64,000 nucleotides of DNA. Origin: Solirubrum puertoriconensis (GTDB lineage: Bacteria > Bacteroidota > Bacteroidia > Cytophagales > Hymenobacteraceae). The stretch is from the NCBI RefSeq assembly GCF_001483135.1, contig NZ_LNAL01000005.1, positions 124,001 through 188,000 of the forward strand, read 5' to 3'. This document shows positions 1 to 8,845 of this stretch, piece by piece. Positions within the stretch are counted from its first letter, which is position 1. Each line of letters begins with the position of its first letter. Under the pieces are notes generated by a model that worked only from the letters and a program-made list of their open reading frames with translations, was not told the DNA's origin and searched no databases. The position numbers and the translations under genes were made by a program.

Positions 1-2995
1 GCTGCTCCCCGTCCACAATGCCGGTGCCCAAGTACCAGGGGCCCCCCGCGCTGCCCTGGCCGGCCTGGGTAGTATTAACCCAGTACTCCAGGGTAAAGTC
101 TCCGCTGATGGGGCTGGGAATCCGCACCACGTCGTTGGTGCCGTCAAAAGCCAAGGCATTGCCCGGCCCGCTCATCAGCGTAAAGTTCGTAACCGTGGCC
201 GTTCCACCCGCCGTGGTGATGCTCACGCTGCCGCTGGCGGCCGCCGTAGCCGGAACGCGCACCAGCAGGCTGGTGCCGGAGTTGCTCACGATGTGATTCA
301 AGGCACTGGCGCCGTTAATGGTCAGGGCGGTGGGGGAGCCGAGGTTAGTGCCCGTCAAGGTTAGGCTCTGGCCCCGCCCGCCGGGGTTGGGCGCTACGCT
401 CGTGAGGGTTGGTGCCGGCAGCTGGTAGGTAATGGTGAAAGGGGCGGCGGCGCTGTTTCCGTTGCCGGCGGCGTCCACTGCGGCGTTGGCGGCGATGTTT
501 ACCGTCACGGCACCGGGAGCCGTGGGCGTAAGGCTAACGCTATAGGTAGCGCCCGCCCCGGATACGGCACCGGGGGTAGCGTTGGTAACGGTTAGGTCGG
601 CCGTTGAAAAGCCTGATACGCTTTCCGAGAACGTGATGAAAACCGGAATGGGCGTGGTGCTGGTCGGGTTGCTTGCAGTCGAGCTCATGCTTACCGTTGG
701 CGCGGTGGTGTCCAGCGTAAACGAATTGGTGTTGCTGTTGGCGCTCTGGCTCGCGCCGCTGCTTTGCGCCCGGGCGTAAACCGCGTGCGGGCCGCTGCTT
801 AGGGGAGCAGACTGCGTTAAACTCCAGGTGCCGGCCACTGTTGCCGTGGTCGTGCCGATGCTTGCCCCGTCCACGTACACGGTGACGGTGCTATTCGCCG
901 CGGCGGAGCCCTGGTACGTGGGGGTGTTGTCGTTGATGCTCGCGTTGTTGGCCGGGCTCGTGACAACCGGCGTCGCCGTGGCCGGCTGGTTGTAGGTGAT
1001 GCGGAACTGCGCGGCGGCGGTGTTGCCGTTGCCGGCCGCATCCGCCGCCACGTTAGCGGCGATGTTTACTGTGACGTTCCCGTTGGCAGTGGGAACGATG
1101 CTCAGGGAGTAGGTGGTCCCCGAGCCCGACAGCGACGCGACTGAACCGTTGCCTACCGTGACGTCAGCAATGCTAAAGCCGGTGACCGCCTCCGAGAAAG
1201 TGGCCGTAACCGGAATGGGGGAAGTGCTGGTGGGGTTGGCAGCGGTGGAGCTTAACACCACCGACGGGGCCGTGTCGTCCACGTCGGTTACGGTGATGGT
1301 GAACACCTTCTCAAACGTCAACCCCGGCGTGCCGCTGTCGGTGGTGCGCACGCGGATGCTGTAGCTGCTTTTAGCTTCGTAATCAAACGCGGCGGAAGCG
1401 CGCAGGCTGCTGCCCGCGATGTTAAAGGCGGCGTTGTCCGTGCTGCCCGCGCCCGTAACCAGGGCGTAGGTGAACGTGTTGCCGGCATCCGGATCGGTTG
1501 AGCTTAGGGTGCCCACCACGGTGTTGACGGGCTGGTTTTCGGCCACGGCCGCCGCGCTCAGCGCAATGTTGGTGGGGGGGCTGTTGGGGGGCGGTACAAC
1601 GCCGGCTTTGGCCACGTACATCATCCCGACCGGGGAAGCGGTGCGGTTAAGGCTGCCAAAGTTGACGGAACCACTAGAATAGGTGCCCGCCACGTAAGCC
1701 GAGCCGTTGTCGTCGGCGGCAATGCTCAAGCCTTCCTCGAAGTCGCTTCCCCCGGCTTGCAGGGCCCAGAGCCATTCGCCCTGGTCGTTGAGCTTGGCCA
1801 CGAAGATATCGTTGCTGCCGGTGTGGCTCAGGCCGTGAGTGCCGAAGGTGGCGCTGCCCGCAATGGCGCCCGTCACGTACACGTTGCCGCTCGCGTCGGC
1901 ATCAATGTCAAAACCCGTGTCGTCGTTAGTCCCCGTCGAGCCCCCGCGCACGGCCCAGCGCCAAACCCCGGCGCCGCTGGCCTTGGCTACGAATACGTCT
2001 CCGGTCGTAGTCGAAGTGTTGTTAATGGCGATACCCGGCCCGCCAAAGGTAACCGTGGCCATGCTGGTACCGGTTACGTACACGTCGCCCGAGGAACTTG
2101 CCGCTACGCCCTGGGCCACGTCACTGCCCGGGCCGTCGCCCTTGATGGCCCACAGCCAGTTGCCGTTGTTGTCCAGCTTGGCTAGTAAAATATCGTTGGT
2201 GCCGCCGTTGCTGGTCAGCGTTGTGCCGCCGAAGGTGGCGTTACCGGCATTGCGGAAGTTGCCGACCAGATAGATGTTGCCGGCCGCGTCCACGTCCAGT
2301 CCACGGCAGTAGTCCTGCCCATCGGCACCCCCGCCCCGCACTGACCAGACCCAGGTGCCGGCGCTGCTGAGCTTGGCCACGAAGATGTCGTTGCCCGTGC
2401 TGCCGGCCCGCGTTAAGCCCAGCGTACCCGCGTTGCCGAACGTCAGGTTGCCCTGGAAGTAGCCGCCCACAATCAAATCGTTGTTGGCATCCACGGCCAG
2501 GCCGGTGGCAAACTCGGTGCTGGCGCTGCCGGCCTTGGTAGACCACTGCAGCACGCCGCTGGTGTTGTACTTAGCAATAAAGATGTCCGCCGAGCCCGAG
2601 CTGGTGTGAGTCGTCGAGCCAATGGTGATGGAGCCCTGGTCGTAGGTGCCCGAAACGTACACGTCACCGTTTGGCGCTACGGCCAGACCGCGGGGAGAGT
2701 CGCTGGTGCCCGAAGGGATGGAGACGGCCCACAGCCAGGCGCCGCTGGACGTAAACTTGGAAAGCGTCACGTCGGAAGTGGAACTGCTAAGCGAGGTGGT
2801 GCCGAAGGTGTGCGAGCCGTTCATGCCTCCGAGCACGTACACGTTGCCAGCCGCGTCGGTGCGCACGGCTTGTCCCGAGGTCACGGTGGTGTTAACCGTG
2901 TTGTTTTTAGTGGGCTGCACGGCCCACTGCCAGGTTTGGGCGTGGGTGGTAAGCGCGAAGAAAAGGAAAAGAACGAGTAGAGGTGTGTGCCTCAT
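1..2995 (-). CDS. Giant secreted SBBP-repeat and Ig-like domain protein (C-terminal part outside window)
   Basis: I read one open frame on the minus strand from an ATG at 2993-2995 to the window edge (998 codons, no stop), so the gene is partial at its 3' end. It starts with a signal peptide (MRHTPLLVLFLFFALTTHAQ). Residues about 20-450 hold about eight repeats of roughly 55 residues of the type DIFVAKL...W.W..GG...D...GLAVDA.GNVYVTG, which are SBBP/beta-propeller-like repeats. Cadherin-like and bacterial Ig-like modules follow (STDPDAGNTFTYAL; two copies of TAPSVVLSSTAANPTSTSPIPV-type domains separated by an Ig domain), then an IPT/TIG domain (APTLTSVAPNPGGRGQSLTLTG). The visible end begins a LamG/concanavalin-like domain (TLEYWVN). 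Such proteins are usually exported by the type IX system and sit on the cell surface. The sorting domain would lie outside the window. Exact substrate or ligand unknown. Confidence 0.88.
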   Translation of the reverse strand, partial: MRHTPLLVLFLFFALTTHAQTWQWAVQPTKNNTVNTTVTSGQAVRTDAAGNVYVLGGMNGSHTFGTTSLSSSTSDVTLSKFTSSGAWLWAVSIPSGTSDSPRGLAVAPNGDVYVSGTYDQGSITIGSTTHTSSGSADIFIAKYNTSGVLQWSTKAGSASTEFATGLAVDANNDLIVGGYFQGNLTFGNAGTLGLTRAGSTGNDIFVAKLSSAGTWVWSVRGGGADGQDYCRGLDVDAAGNIYLVGNFRNAGNATFGGTTLTSNGGTNDILLAKLDNNGNWLWAIKGDGPGSDVAQGVAASSSGDVYVTGTSMATVTFGGPGIAINNTSTTTGDVFVAKASGAGVWRWAVRGGSTGTNDDTGFDIDADASGNVYVTGAIAGSATFGTHGLSHTGSNDIFVAKLNDQGEWLWALQAGGSDFEEGLSIAADDNGSAYVAGTYSSGSVNFGSLNRTASPVGMMYVAKAGVVPPPNSPPTNIALSAAAVAENQPVNTVVGTLSSTDPDAGNTFTYALVTGAGSTDNAAFNIAGSSLRASAAFDYEAKSSYSIRVRTTDSGTPGLTFEKVFTITVTDVDDTAPSVVLSSTAANPTSTSPIPVTATFSEAVTGFSIADVTVGNGSVASLSGSGTTYSLSIVPTANGNVTVNIAANVAADAAGNGNTAAAQFRITYNQPATATPVVTSPANNASINDNTPTYQGSAAANSTVTVYVDGASIGTTTATVAGTWSLTQSAPLSSGPHAVYARAQSSGASQSANSNTNSFTLDTTAPTVSMSSTASNPTSTTPIPVFITFSESVSGFSTADLTVTNATPGAVSGAGATYSVSLTPTAPGAVTVNIAANAAVDAAGNGNSAAAPFTITYQLPAPTLTSVAPNPGGRGQSLTLTGTNLGSPTALTINGASALNHIVSNSGTSLLVRVPATAAASGSVSITTAGGTATVTNFTLMSGPGNALAFDGTNDVVRIPSPISGDFTLEYWVNTTQAGQGSAGGPWYLGTGIVDGEQ

Positions 2996-3373
2996 AGAAA
3001 GGAAGTAAGCAGGCTAGGGTGTAGGGGTAAATCGGGGGATTAAGCCTGATTTACAAGGTGGTGGCGAGTAAGAAATTACCCTGCAAAAGTAGCGGCAATA
3101 GTCGAGCTTATCTTTCTGCTTTCATAAAACATCGGGTTATTTATATTTAACTGAACGCTTGGGGATAGCAGCAGCAGTTGACCGCGACGGGAAGAGGTGG
3201 TTGACTTGCTTATGAACCTGAATGTGAGCGGCTCACCAGCTCTGTACGCCTGGATTAGAACCCACTACACTAAGCCAACGGCGGGGTTGCGCTAACAACC
3301 CGTTTTGCCTACCTTAAGAACTCAGCCATCGTGCCTGGTGCGGTCGCACCGGCAAAGTGCTGCTCGGCCTGCT
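2996..3373. other. Intergenic region between divergent genes
   Basis: This 378 bp stretch separates the divergent adhesin-like gene and the amidohydrolase gene. It holds a candidate promoter box for the minus-strand gene (separate entry). I see no gene, repeat or stem-loop terminator in it. Confidence 0.6.
3084..3091 (-). promoter_or_regulatory. Candidate Bacteroidota -7 promoter box for the adhesin-like gene
   Basis: On the minus strand this reads TACTTTTG, an exact match to the Bacteroidota -7 consensus TAnnTTTG. It lies about 90 bp upstream of the start codon at 2995. No clear TTTG -33 box is visible at the expected spacing, so this is a candidate only. Confidence 0.35.
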
Positions 3374-4798
3374 ATGCTTCGTCTGCTCGCTTTCCTTTTG
3401 CTGCTGGTTTCCTTCCCGGGCCGGGCCCAGCAGCCCGCCACGGTTATCCAGCAGGTCAACGTTGTGGATGTGCGGTCGGGGCGCATCATGAAGGAGCAGA
3501 CGGTTGTGCTGCAAGGACGCTACATCACCCGTATCGGGCGCCGCGTAAGCCCGCCTGCGGGCGCGGTGGTGATCGACGGCCGCGGCAAGTACCTGATGCC
3601 CGGGCTCTGGGACATGCACTTTCACATGCGCGACAACATTGACCGCGGCTGGGAAATAAACGAAACCGTCTCCCTGCCGCTGATGCTGGCCAACGGCGTG
3701 ACCGGGGTGCGGTACATGGCCGGCAATGCGGGCTTGCTGGACCTGCGCCGAAAAGTGGAGAGCGGGCAGGTATTGGGGCCGCGCCTGGTGGTGTCTACCC
3801 CCATTCTGCAGGGGCGCCCCACCAAGCAAAAGCACCACTACTACCTGAGCAGCCCAGCCCGCGCCCGCCGGGCAATCGACTCCCTGGCCTCTTTGGGCTA
3901 CGACCTGGCCAAGGTATACACCTGCTGGCCCGACCCGGCGGTGCTGCAAGCCACCGCGCAGGCCTGCCGGCGCAACCGCTTGCCCATGGCGGGCCACGTG
4001 CCGGCCACCCTGACCGCGGCGCAGGCCGTTAAGCTGGGTTTCTCCAGCCTGGAGCACCTGCACGGGATACGCGAAGCCTATACCAGCACCGAAGCCGCGC
4101 TGGTAGCCTTTAACGCCGACGTGTGCATCACCCGCCGCTCCCTGTTCAAGGCCCTTGATTCCATTACGCACCAGCTCGTCACGCACTACGATGCCAAGGA
4201 GGGGGCCCGGTTGGCGCGGCTCATGAAGCGGCGCGGGGCCTACGCCACCCCGACGCAGGTCGTGGTCGACAACGTAGCCCTAAGCGACCAAGCCGACAGC
4301 CTGATCCAATTTCACCCGCATTACGCCCGCTATACCCCACCGGAGCTCCAAGCCCAGCTGCGCAAGGAGCAGGCGCCGGTTCTGGAAGCCCGAACGTTGG
4401 TGGGGGCAGTGAAAAGCGAAAATGCGTTCGCGGAGAAAGTGATCAGGGAGCTGCACCGGCAAGGCGTGCCCTTGTTGATTGGCACCGATGCCCCGATCGT
4501 GGCCTTGGTGCCGGGCTTTGCCGTGCACGATGAGATGGAGCGGCTGGCGCGCATCGGGGTTTCCAGCCGGGCGGTGTTGCAGGCCGCAACCCTGCATCCG
4601 GCCCGGCAACTGGGCCGCAGCCGGGAGCTCGGGCAGGTGGCCGTCGGCATGCTGGCTGATTTGCTGCTGCTAAACGCCAACCCGCTCGAAGACGTGAGCC
4701 ATACCCGCCAGCTCGCCGCGGTTGTGGTCAACGGGCGGGTGCTACAACAAAACGAGTTGAACCGCTTACTTGAGGAAGTGCAGGCGCGGTCCCATTAA
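3374..4798 (+). CDS. Secreted metal-dependent amidohydrolase
   Basis: A 474-residue protein of the amidohydrolase superfamily (imidazolonepropionase/prolidase-like branch, hydrolysing C-N bonds of unidentified substrates). I start it at 3374 rather than at the upstream ATG at 3305 because MLRLLAFLLLLVSFPGRAQ is a complete signal peptide only from there; the product should be periplasmic. The metal-site series is intact: HxH in GLWDMHFHM (about residues 82-84), the candidate carboxylated lysine in LAKVYT (about 180), His in AGHVPA (about 208), His in LEHLHG (about 228-230) and Asp in GTDAP (about 372). The C-terminal GQVAVGMLADLLLLNANPLEDV is the usual closing beta-sandwich of the family. Monocistronic by position. 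Substrate not predictable from sequence. Confidence 0.9.
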   Translation: MLRLLAFLLLLVSFPGRAQQPATVIQQVNVVDVRSGRIMKEQTVVLQGRYITRIGRRVSPPAGAVVIDGRGKYLMPGLWDMHFHMRDNIDRGWEINETVSLPLMLANGVTGVRYMAGNAGLLDLRRKVESGQVLGPRLVVSTPILQGRPTKQKHHYYLSSPARARRAIDSLASLGYDLAKVYTCWPDPAVLQATAQACRRNRLPMAGHVPATLTAAQAVKLGFSSLEHLHGIREAYTSTEAALVAFNADVCITRRSLFKALDSITHQLVTHYDAKEGARLARLMKRRGAYATPTQVVVDNVALSDQADSLIQFHPHYARYTPPELQAQLRKEQAPVLEARTLVGAVKSENAFAEKVIRELHRQGVPLLIGTDAPIVALVPGFAVHDEMERLARIGVSSRAVLQAATLHPARQLGRSRELGQVAVGMLADLLLLNANPLEDVSHTRQLAAVVVNGRVLQQNELNRLLEEVQARSH

Positions 4799-4830
4799 CT
4801 CTCTCCTTTCTGCTGAGCGACTGACCCAGA

Positions 4831-5508
4831 ATGGACAGGGCGCTTAATGTCTATAGTGCGCCCAAAATCAGGATCAGTAAACTTAGAAGCCACGCCGCGC
4901 GGGCAGTACCGCTGGGACTAAACGGGGGATTAGCGGCCGAGCTGCTGCTGCACCTGCTCCGGGACGGGGTAGCGGTTCCCGGTCTGGATCAGCACCTGCG
5001 GGTAAGCCTGCAACTGCTGTTAGGTGCCCGGCAGCCCGTTGATTTTCAGGCTGGCCTCTTCTCCGTGTTTCCTTACGAGCTGCGCGGATCGGCGGGTGAA
5101 CCCGCCATTAGCGCCGAGCTAAGCTGGCACCGCGGCGACTTAGGCCTGGCGCTGTTATTTTATGAAGCTGGCGCTGCGCTTGACGACCAGGAGTTGTTCA
5201 AAACCGCGGAGCTCGTAGGGGTTAATACTCTGCTGCGCACCTCACCGACGGATACCTTGGTAACAACCGCCGGGTGGCAGCAAGGAGCCGCCGGGCTGGT
5301 CAACCTGTACCAGCTGAGTGGCCAGCCCGCTTACCGGGCTGGCTACGACCACTGCCTGCGCCAGACGCAACTATGGCTGCCCGCGGCGTTACAATCGGAT
5401 CAGCAAGTGACTACCGGGGTCATATCCGATTCAATCCGGCTCGGCCTGGTGCTGATATCAGCCATGACCGGCAAAGAGCTGTCGTGGGAAAGCGCTCTGT
5501 TCTACTAA
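4831..5508 (+). CDS. LanC-like protein, shortened and without zinc ligands
   Basis: A 225-residue product that matches the C-terminal half of LanC-type lanthionine cyclases as I know them from Bacteroidota: SVFP...ELSWHRGDLGLALLFYEAG, then QQGAAGLVNLYQLSGQPAYRAGY, then a final SIRLGLVLISAMTGKELSWESALF. Active LanC proteins are about 400 residues and bind zinc through Cys in a WCxG motif and Cys-His in a CHG motif. Here these positions read SWHRG and GWQQG, so the three ligands appear to be missing. An N-terminal repeat (LNGGLAAELLLHLLRDG) is still recognisable, but the segment between it and SVFP looks shortened. No lanthipeptide precursor or dehydratase gene is nearby. It may be a decaying gene or a divergent non-catalytic paralogue; the start at 4831 is uncertain. 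Confidence 0.6.
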   Translation: MDRALNVYSAPKIRISKLRSHAARAVPLGLNGGLAAELLLHLLRDGVAVPGLDQHLRVSLQLLLGARQPVDFQAGLFSVFPYELRGSAGEPAISAELSWHRGDLGLALLFYEAGAALDDQELFKTAELVGVNTLLRTSPTDTLVTTAGWQQGAAGLVNLYQLSGQPAYRAGYDHCLRQTQLWLPAALQSDQQVTTGVISDSIRLGLVLISAMTGKELSWESALFY

Positions 5509-5755
5509 TCAACGCTGCCGTTGTTGGGCGTGAAGTAGCCATCAAACGCTCAACAATTGCCGATGTAGCCTCCGTCCGCGTTTTGCTGCACTTTCATGAG
5601 GTACTCACCTGTAGGGTTACCTGCTATGCATGCCCCCAGGGGTTGGCCGTCGACGTGCGCGGAGCTCTGCTGCGCGGCGGATTTGCCCTAGCGCGGGGTT
5701 CGGCCAAGTGGCAGACGCCGTTAACTTGCGCCGCAATTCTTCCTCCCCGTTTTCG

Positions 5756-6082
5756 ATGGCCTCCACGCCGAGCTTCGTTGATTTTGTTACCGGGCAACTG
5801 GCTAGCGCCTTGGAGGTGTCGGCCAAAAAGATGTTCGGCGAATACGGCTTGTACGCCGGCGGCAAGCTGTTTGGCTTGGTGTGCGACAACAAGCTGTTCA
5901 TTAAGCCTACCAATGCCGGCCGGGCCTTTCTGGGCGAAGTAGTCGAACAAGCGCCCTACGAGGGCGCGAAACCGGCTTTCCTGATCGAAGAAAAACTCGA
6001 GGACAGCCGCTGGCTCAGCGAACTGGTGCGGGTATCCTTGGCCGAACTGCCGGCGCCTAAAGCCAAGCCCGCGAAAGGCTGA
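5756..6082 (+). CDS. TfoX N-terminal domain protein
   Basis: A 108-residue protein that is a stand-alone TfoX-N domain: FVDFVTGQLASALEVSAKKMFGEYGLYAGGKLFGLVCDNKLFIKPT, followed by the family's short C-terminal part with EKLEDSRWLSELVRVSLAELP. I start at the ATG at 5756 because homology begins there; upstream in-frame codons read as low-complexity Arg/Ser-rich sequence. In Proteobacteria TfoX/Sxy regulates competence, but stand-alone TfoX-N proteins in Bacteroidota have no firmly known role. It ends in a Lys/Pro/Ala tail (LPAPKAKPAKG). It is the last clearly backbone gene before the accessory region. Confidence 0.85.
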   Translation: MASTPSFVDFVTGQLASALEVSAKKMFGEYGLYAGGKLFGLVCDNKLFIKPTNAGRAFLGEVVEQAPYEGAKPAFLIEEKLEDSRWLSELVRVSLAELPAPKAKPAKG

Positions 6083-6639
6083 TCGGGGCCCGACCCGCAG
6101 CGCCTCGGCGCGTTGCCGCGTGCGAAAAGCAGTCCCACCGCTGGCGGGTATGGGCACCGACAGGCAGGTGCCGGGTTACCGAACCCAGCTGGGCGCTCGT
6201 CTTGCCAAAGCAAAAAGGCGCGGGCGGCAAATAAGCCAGCTCGCTCCTGATTGATGGTTCGCAAAGGCCTAGCCAGCCAAAGCATTTGCCTTGAGGGCTC
6301 ACAACTTAGTACCGATAATACTTACTTATCGGTACTAACCATAAGAACATAAATAGTGACTAGCTTTAAAGCACACATAAATAATTTCGAGTCCTGTCCT
6401 CGTTACTTATAACAGAGAAAAGCCTCAGTAAGACAATGACTTACTCTAGCTTTTTCCATTCTGGGGAACGTATGGAGGAACTAAACCCAGCACTTATGAA
6501 GGTTTGGCCTCTCTTGCCCTGGGACCATGCATTGGGGTGGCGTTAGTATACCATCATCCCTAATGCCAGCTCAATAAGAGACTTATTAAAATAACCTTTA
6601 TTTCTCAGCCCATGAGTGCTGCAGATTGCTAGAGTCTTA
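6083..6639. other. Non-coding junction between backbone and accessory region
   Basis: The composition shifts from GC-rich to AT-rich at about 6300. The stretch contains the perfect inverted repeat at 6306-6338 (separate entry) and ends at the IS5-family element at 6640. I see no convincing gene; the short frames on the minus strand have no recognisable homology. Confidence 0.6.
6306..6338. repeat. Perfect 13 bp inverted repeat with 7 bp spacer; candidate recombinase core site (left)
   Basis: The arms are TTAGTACCGATAA and TTATCGGTACTAA around the spacer TACTTAC. The 13-7-13 architecture, with ATAA and TTAT at the inner edges of the arms, is that of tyrosine recombinase core sites (compare dif, lox and phage att cores). 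A sister site with 11 of 13 identical arm bases lies at 33824-33858, 52 bp upstream of a tyrosine recombinase gene. There is no T-run, so a terminator is unlikely. Confidence 0.6.
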
Positions 6640-6722
6640 GAGGCTGTTGGGGAATTGGTATTGAGGCAAAAGAAAACGAGCCAGTAAGTTGCGGCGGGAG
6701 TTCCTAGGCTCCCGGTCGCATT

Positions 6723-7484
6723 ATGGTTGACGGCTATCAACCCCTCACTGACTCGCAGTGGCAAGGTATGTCCCGGCTGCTACCGTTGCAACGCAAACGG
6801 CGCCTGTGCTTGCGGCGCGTGGTGGACGCGCTACGCTACGTGTGTCGTTCAGGCTGTCAGTGGCGGTGCCTGCCGGCGGCCTTTCCGAAATGGACCGCTG
6901 TGTATTACTACTTCCGGCGCTGGCATCAGGACGGCACGCTGCAGCACTTGAACCGGGGCCTGAACGAATTGGACCGCCAAGCGCAGGGGCAGGCGGCCAC
7001 GCCGGCGGTGCTGTGCCTGGACAGCCAAAGCGTCAAACTCGCCCCGCGTATTGCCGAGCACCGCGGCACCGACGGCGGCAAGTGCGCGGGCGGGCGCAAG
7101 CGGCAGCTGCTAGTGGACCGGCAAGGCCGGGTGTGGGCCTGCTGCGCGCACGCGGCCAACCAGCACGACAGCCGCGGCGCCGCGCCACTATTGCTGCAGC
7201 GGTGCCAGTGGGGGCCGCGCCTGACCACCGTCGTCACGGACCGCGCCTACCGCGGCCACTTTGCTGAAGGGCTCGTGGCCCGTGGCCTGCGCCACGAGGT
7301 GAGCAGCCGCCCGCCATCGACGCGCGGCTTTGTCCCGGTGGGCTGCCGCTGGGTAGTCGAACGTACCTTCGCGTGGCTCAACTTCTTCCGTCGGCTCGTC
7401 ATGGACTATGAGTATACGCCCGAAAGCCACGCCGCGTGGATCTTGTGGGCCAACGTTACCCTGTGCCTCAATCGGCTACTGTAA
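6723..7484 (+). CDS. IS5-family DDE transposase
   Basis: A 253-residue transposase of the IS5 group (IS427-like). The N-terminal domain reads YQPLTDSQWQGMSRLLP...RRVVDALRYVCRSGCQWRCLPAAFPKW. The DDE residues are visible in CLDSQSVK (first Asp), VVTDRAYRG (second Asp) and RWVVERTFAWLNFFRRL (Glu in the usual E-R spacing). Full length, with no frameshift, so probably active. It begins 83 bp inside the left terminal repeat. Confidence 0.93.
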   Translation: MVDGYQPLTDSQWQGMSRLLPLQRKRRLCLRRVVDALRYVCRSGCQWRCLPAAFPKWTAVYYYFRRWHQDGTLQHLNRGLNELDRQAQGQAATPAVLCLDSQSVKLAPRIAEHRGTDGGKCAGGRKRQLLVDRQGRVWACCAHAANQHDSRGAAPLLLQRCQWGPRLTTVVTDRAYRGHFAEGLVARGLRHEVSSRPPSTRGFVPVGCRWVVERTFAWLNFFRRLVMDYEYTPESHAAWILWANVTLCLNRLL

Positions 7485-7538
7485 TTCTTCAAAAGAGGCC
7501 CTTAGCTTTACTGACGTAGTCACTTATCGTAAACTAGT

Positions 7539-7967
7539 ATGGCGCTTTGGTGTGTGCATTCTAAGGGAATAAATCTGCGCCTGTGGCGTACGGGCTCCTA
7601 CAAGTTTCGAGTCGTTGAGGCCAGCAACAGAGAACCCGGGGACCTACTGACGAACTATGATTATATCCTCTTCCCCCGGAAGTACGAAGGAGCCCTGCGG
7701 ACTACCGGAGCGCAACTACAACTTACGCCTGTGACCGTGACGGATGAAGTACGAAAACTTGTGTGGCACCATTACCTCGAAGCAACCATCAAGCACGATA
7801 TCACTTCGGAGGAAATCAGTCGTGGCTCTCAAGTAGGTCCTGCCATTTTCCGTTATGGAGACCAGGACCCCAGCGTGTTTGTGTCTGATGCACTGAGAGC
7901 CACCCTCCAGCAAGTGCAAGGACAATCCCTACTGTTCAGCGCCGGCTTGTCTTTGTTCGGTGGCTAG
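7539..7967 (+). CDS. Hypothetical passenger protein inside the IS5-family element
   Basis: A 142-residue open frame lying between the transposase stop and the right terminal inverted repeat, on the same strand as the transposase. I do not recognise the product. It has no signal peptide or transmembrane segment; visible features are YKFRVVEASNREPGDLL, LFPRKYEGALRTTGAQL and a C-terminal QGQSLLFSAGLSLFGG. It is not part of the transposase, since the DDE domain is complete upstream. It could be a captured host gene or a mobile-element-specific accessory protein. Function unknown; whether it is really translated is uncertain. Confidence 0.5.
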   Translation: MALWCVHSKGINLRLWRTGSYKFRVVEASNREPGDLLTNYDYILFPRKYEGALRTTGAQLQLTPVTVTDEVRKLVWHHYLEATIKHDITSEEISRGSQVGPAIFRYGDQDPSVFVSDALRATLQQVQGQSLLFSAGLSLFGG

Positions 7968-8079
7968 GAGATGCGTGCGGGCGTAGTACGGCGAAAAACA
8001 AATTCCCCAACAGGCTCTTAGAGCAAGAAGTGCTGCACTACGTATCTTCTTATTTACACAGTAGACTTATTATTGCTTA

Positions 8080-8845
8080 GAACCTGTTTGGGAATTTAGG
8101 AAAGCGAATCAAGCAGAGCGTGACGTTGTCCCAAAGCGTCCAAGCGGCCCAGCTCTCGAGCGTGTACTCGTAGTTCATGACGAGACGGCGGAAGTAGTCG
8201 AGCCAGATGAAGCCGCGCTCTACCACCCAGCGGCAGCCCGCCGAAACGAAGCCGTTGGCTGAAGGCGGCCGACTACCGATTTCGTGCCGCAGGCCTCGTT
8301 AAAGTGGTCCTTCAGTGAAATGGCCATGTTATGCGTGGAAGGTGGTAATGGTTGTCACGCGCGGGCCCCAGGGTTGACGTTCTAATAGTATGCTTGCTGC
8401 CCCACGACTGTGGTGCTGGTTAGCCGCGTGTGAGCGTCAGGCCCCAATACGCCCATTCTTATCGACAAGCAGCTACCTTTTTCGCCCATTGACACGCATG
8501 TCACCGTCGGTGCCGGGGTCTTCGGTAACACGTGGACCTAGCTTGACGCTTTGACTGTCCAAGCACAGCATGGCCGGGGTGGCTTCTTGAGCGTGAGCTT
8601 GCCTGTCGGCCTCTTTCAGTGCTGGGTTCAGGCGCTGCAGTGTTCAGTCTTGTTGCCAGCGACGAAAGTAGTAGTCTACTTCTGTCCATTTTGGGAAAGC
8701 GTTAGGGAAGCAGCACCTTTGTCAGTCGGTGCGACACACGTAGAGTAAGACGTCAACAATTGCATGTAAGCACTACTACTGGCGCTTACTGTGTACCCGT
8801 AACCTCGCGTGCATTGCTTGCCACTGCGAGTCTGTGAGCTGTTAA
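8080..8845 (-). pseudogene. Decayed IS5-family transposase copy
   Basis: Reading the minus strand recovers, in broken frames, the same protein as the intact transposase upstream: LTDSQWQAM at about 8812-8840, LNPALKEADRQAHAQEATPAMLCLDSQSVKLG in the middle, and SAGCRWWVERGFIWLDYFRRLVMNYEYTLESWAAWTLWDNVTLCL near 8100-8260. Several stops and frameshifts interrupt it. The 3' end keeps a terminal repeat (GAACCTGTTTGGGAATTT at 8080-8097) similar to that of the neighbouring element; the other terminal repeat is not recognisable. It is a remnant and cannot encode a working enzyme. Confidence 0.8.

Larger units (their letters stand above)
6640..8017 (+). mobile_element. IS5-family insertion sequence with passenger gene
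   Basis: The element is bounded by 17 bp terminal inverted repeats that differ at one base (left GAGGCTGTTGGGGAATT at 6640-6656; right end at 8001-8017). It is flanked by a 3 bp direct repeat TTA (6637-6639 and 8018-8020), which fits target-site duplication. It holds a DDE transposase and a second, unrelated open frame. A simple IS5 element of this type would be about 0.9 kb; this one is 1378 bp because of the extra gene. A weak TIR-like sequence just after the transposase (about 7483-7503) may be the end of an ancestral shorter element. Confidence 0.8.

Noticed and set aside
3305-3373. Upstream ATG of the amidohydrolase frame
   Set aside because: It would put 23 polar residues before a complete signal peptide, so the start at 3374 is preferred.
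6306-6338. Reading the left inverted repeat as a transcription terminator
   Set aside because: There is no T-run on either side, it is 220 bp from the nearest stop, and a near-identical palindrome lies beside the recombinase gene.
6723-7484. The IS5 element ending just after the transposase
   Set aside because: A weak repeat-like sequence lies there, but the outer repeats at 6640 and 8017 match 16 of 17 bases and have a TTA duplication, so the larger element is better supported.
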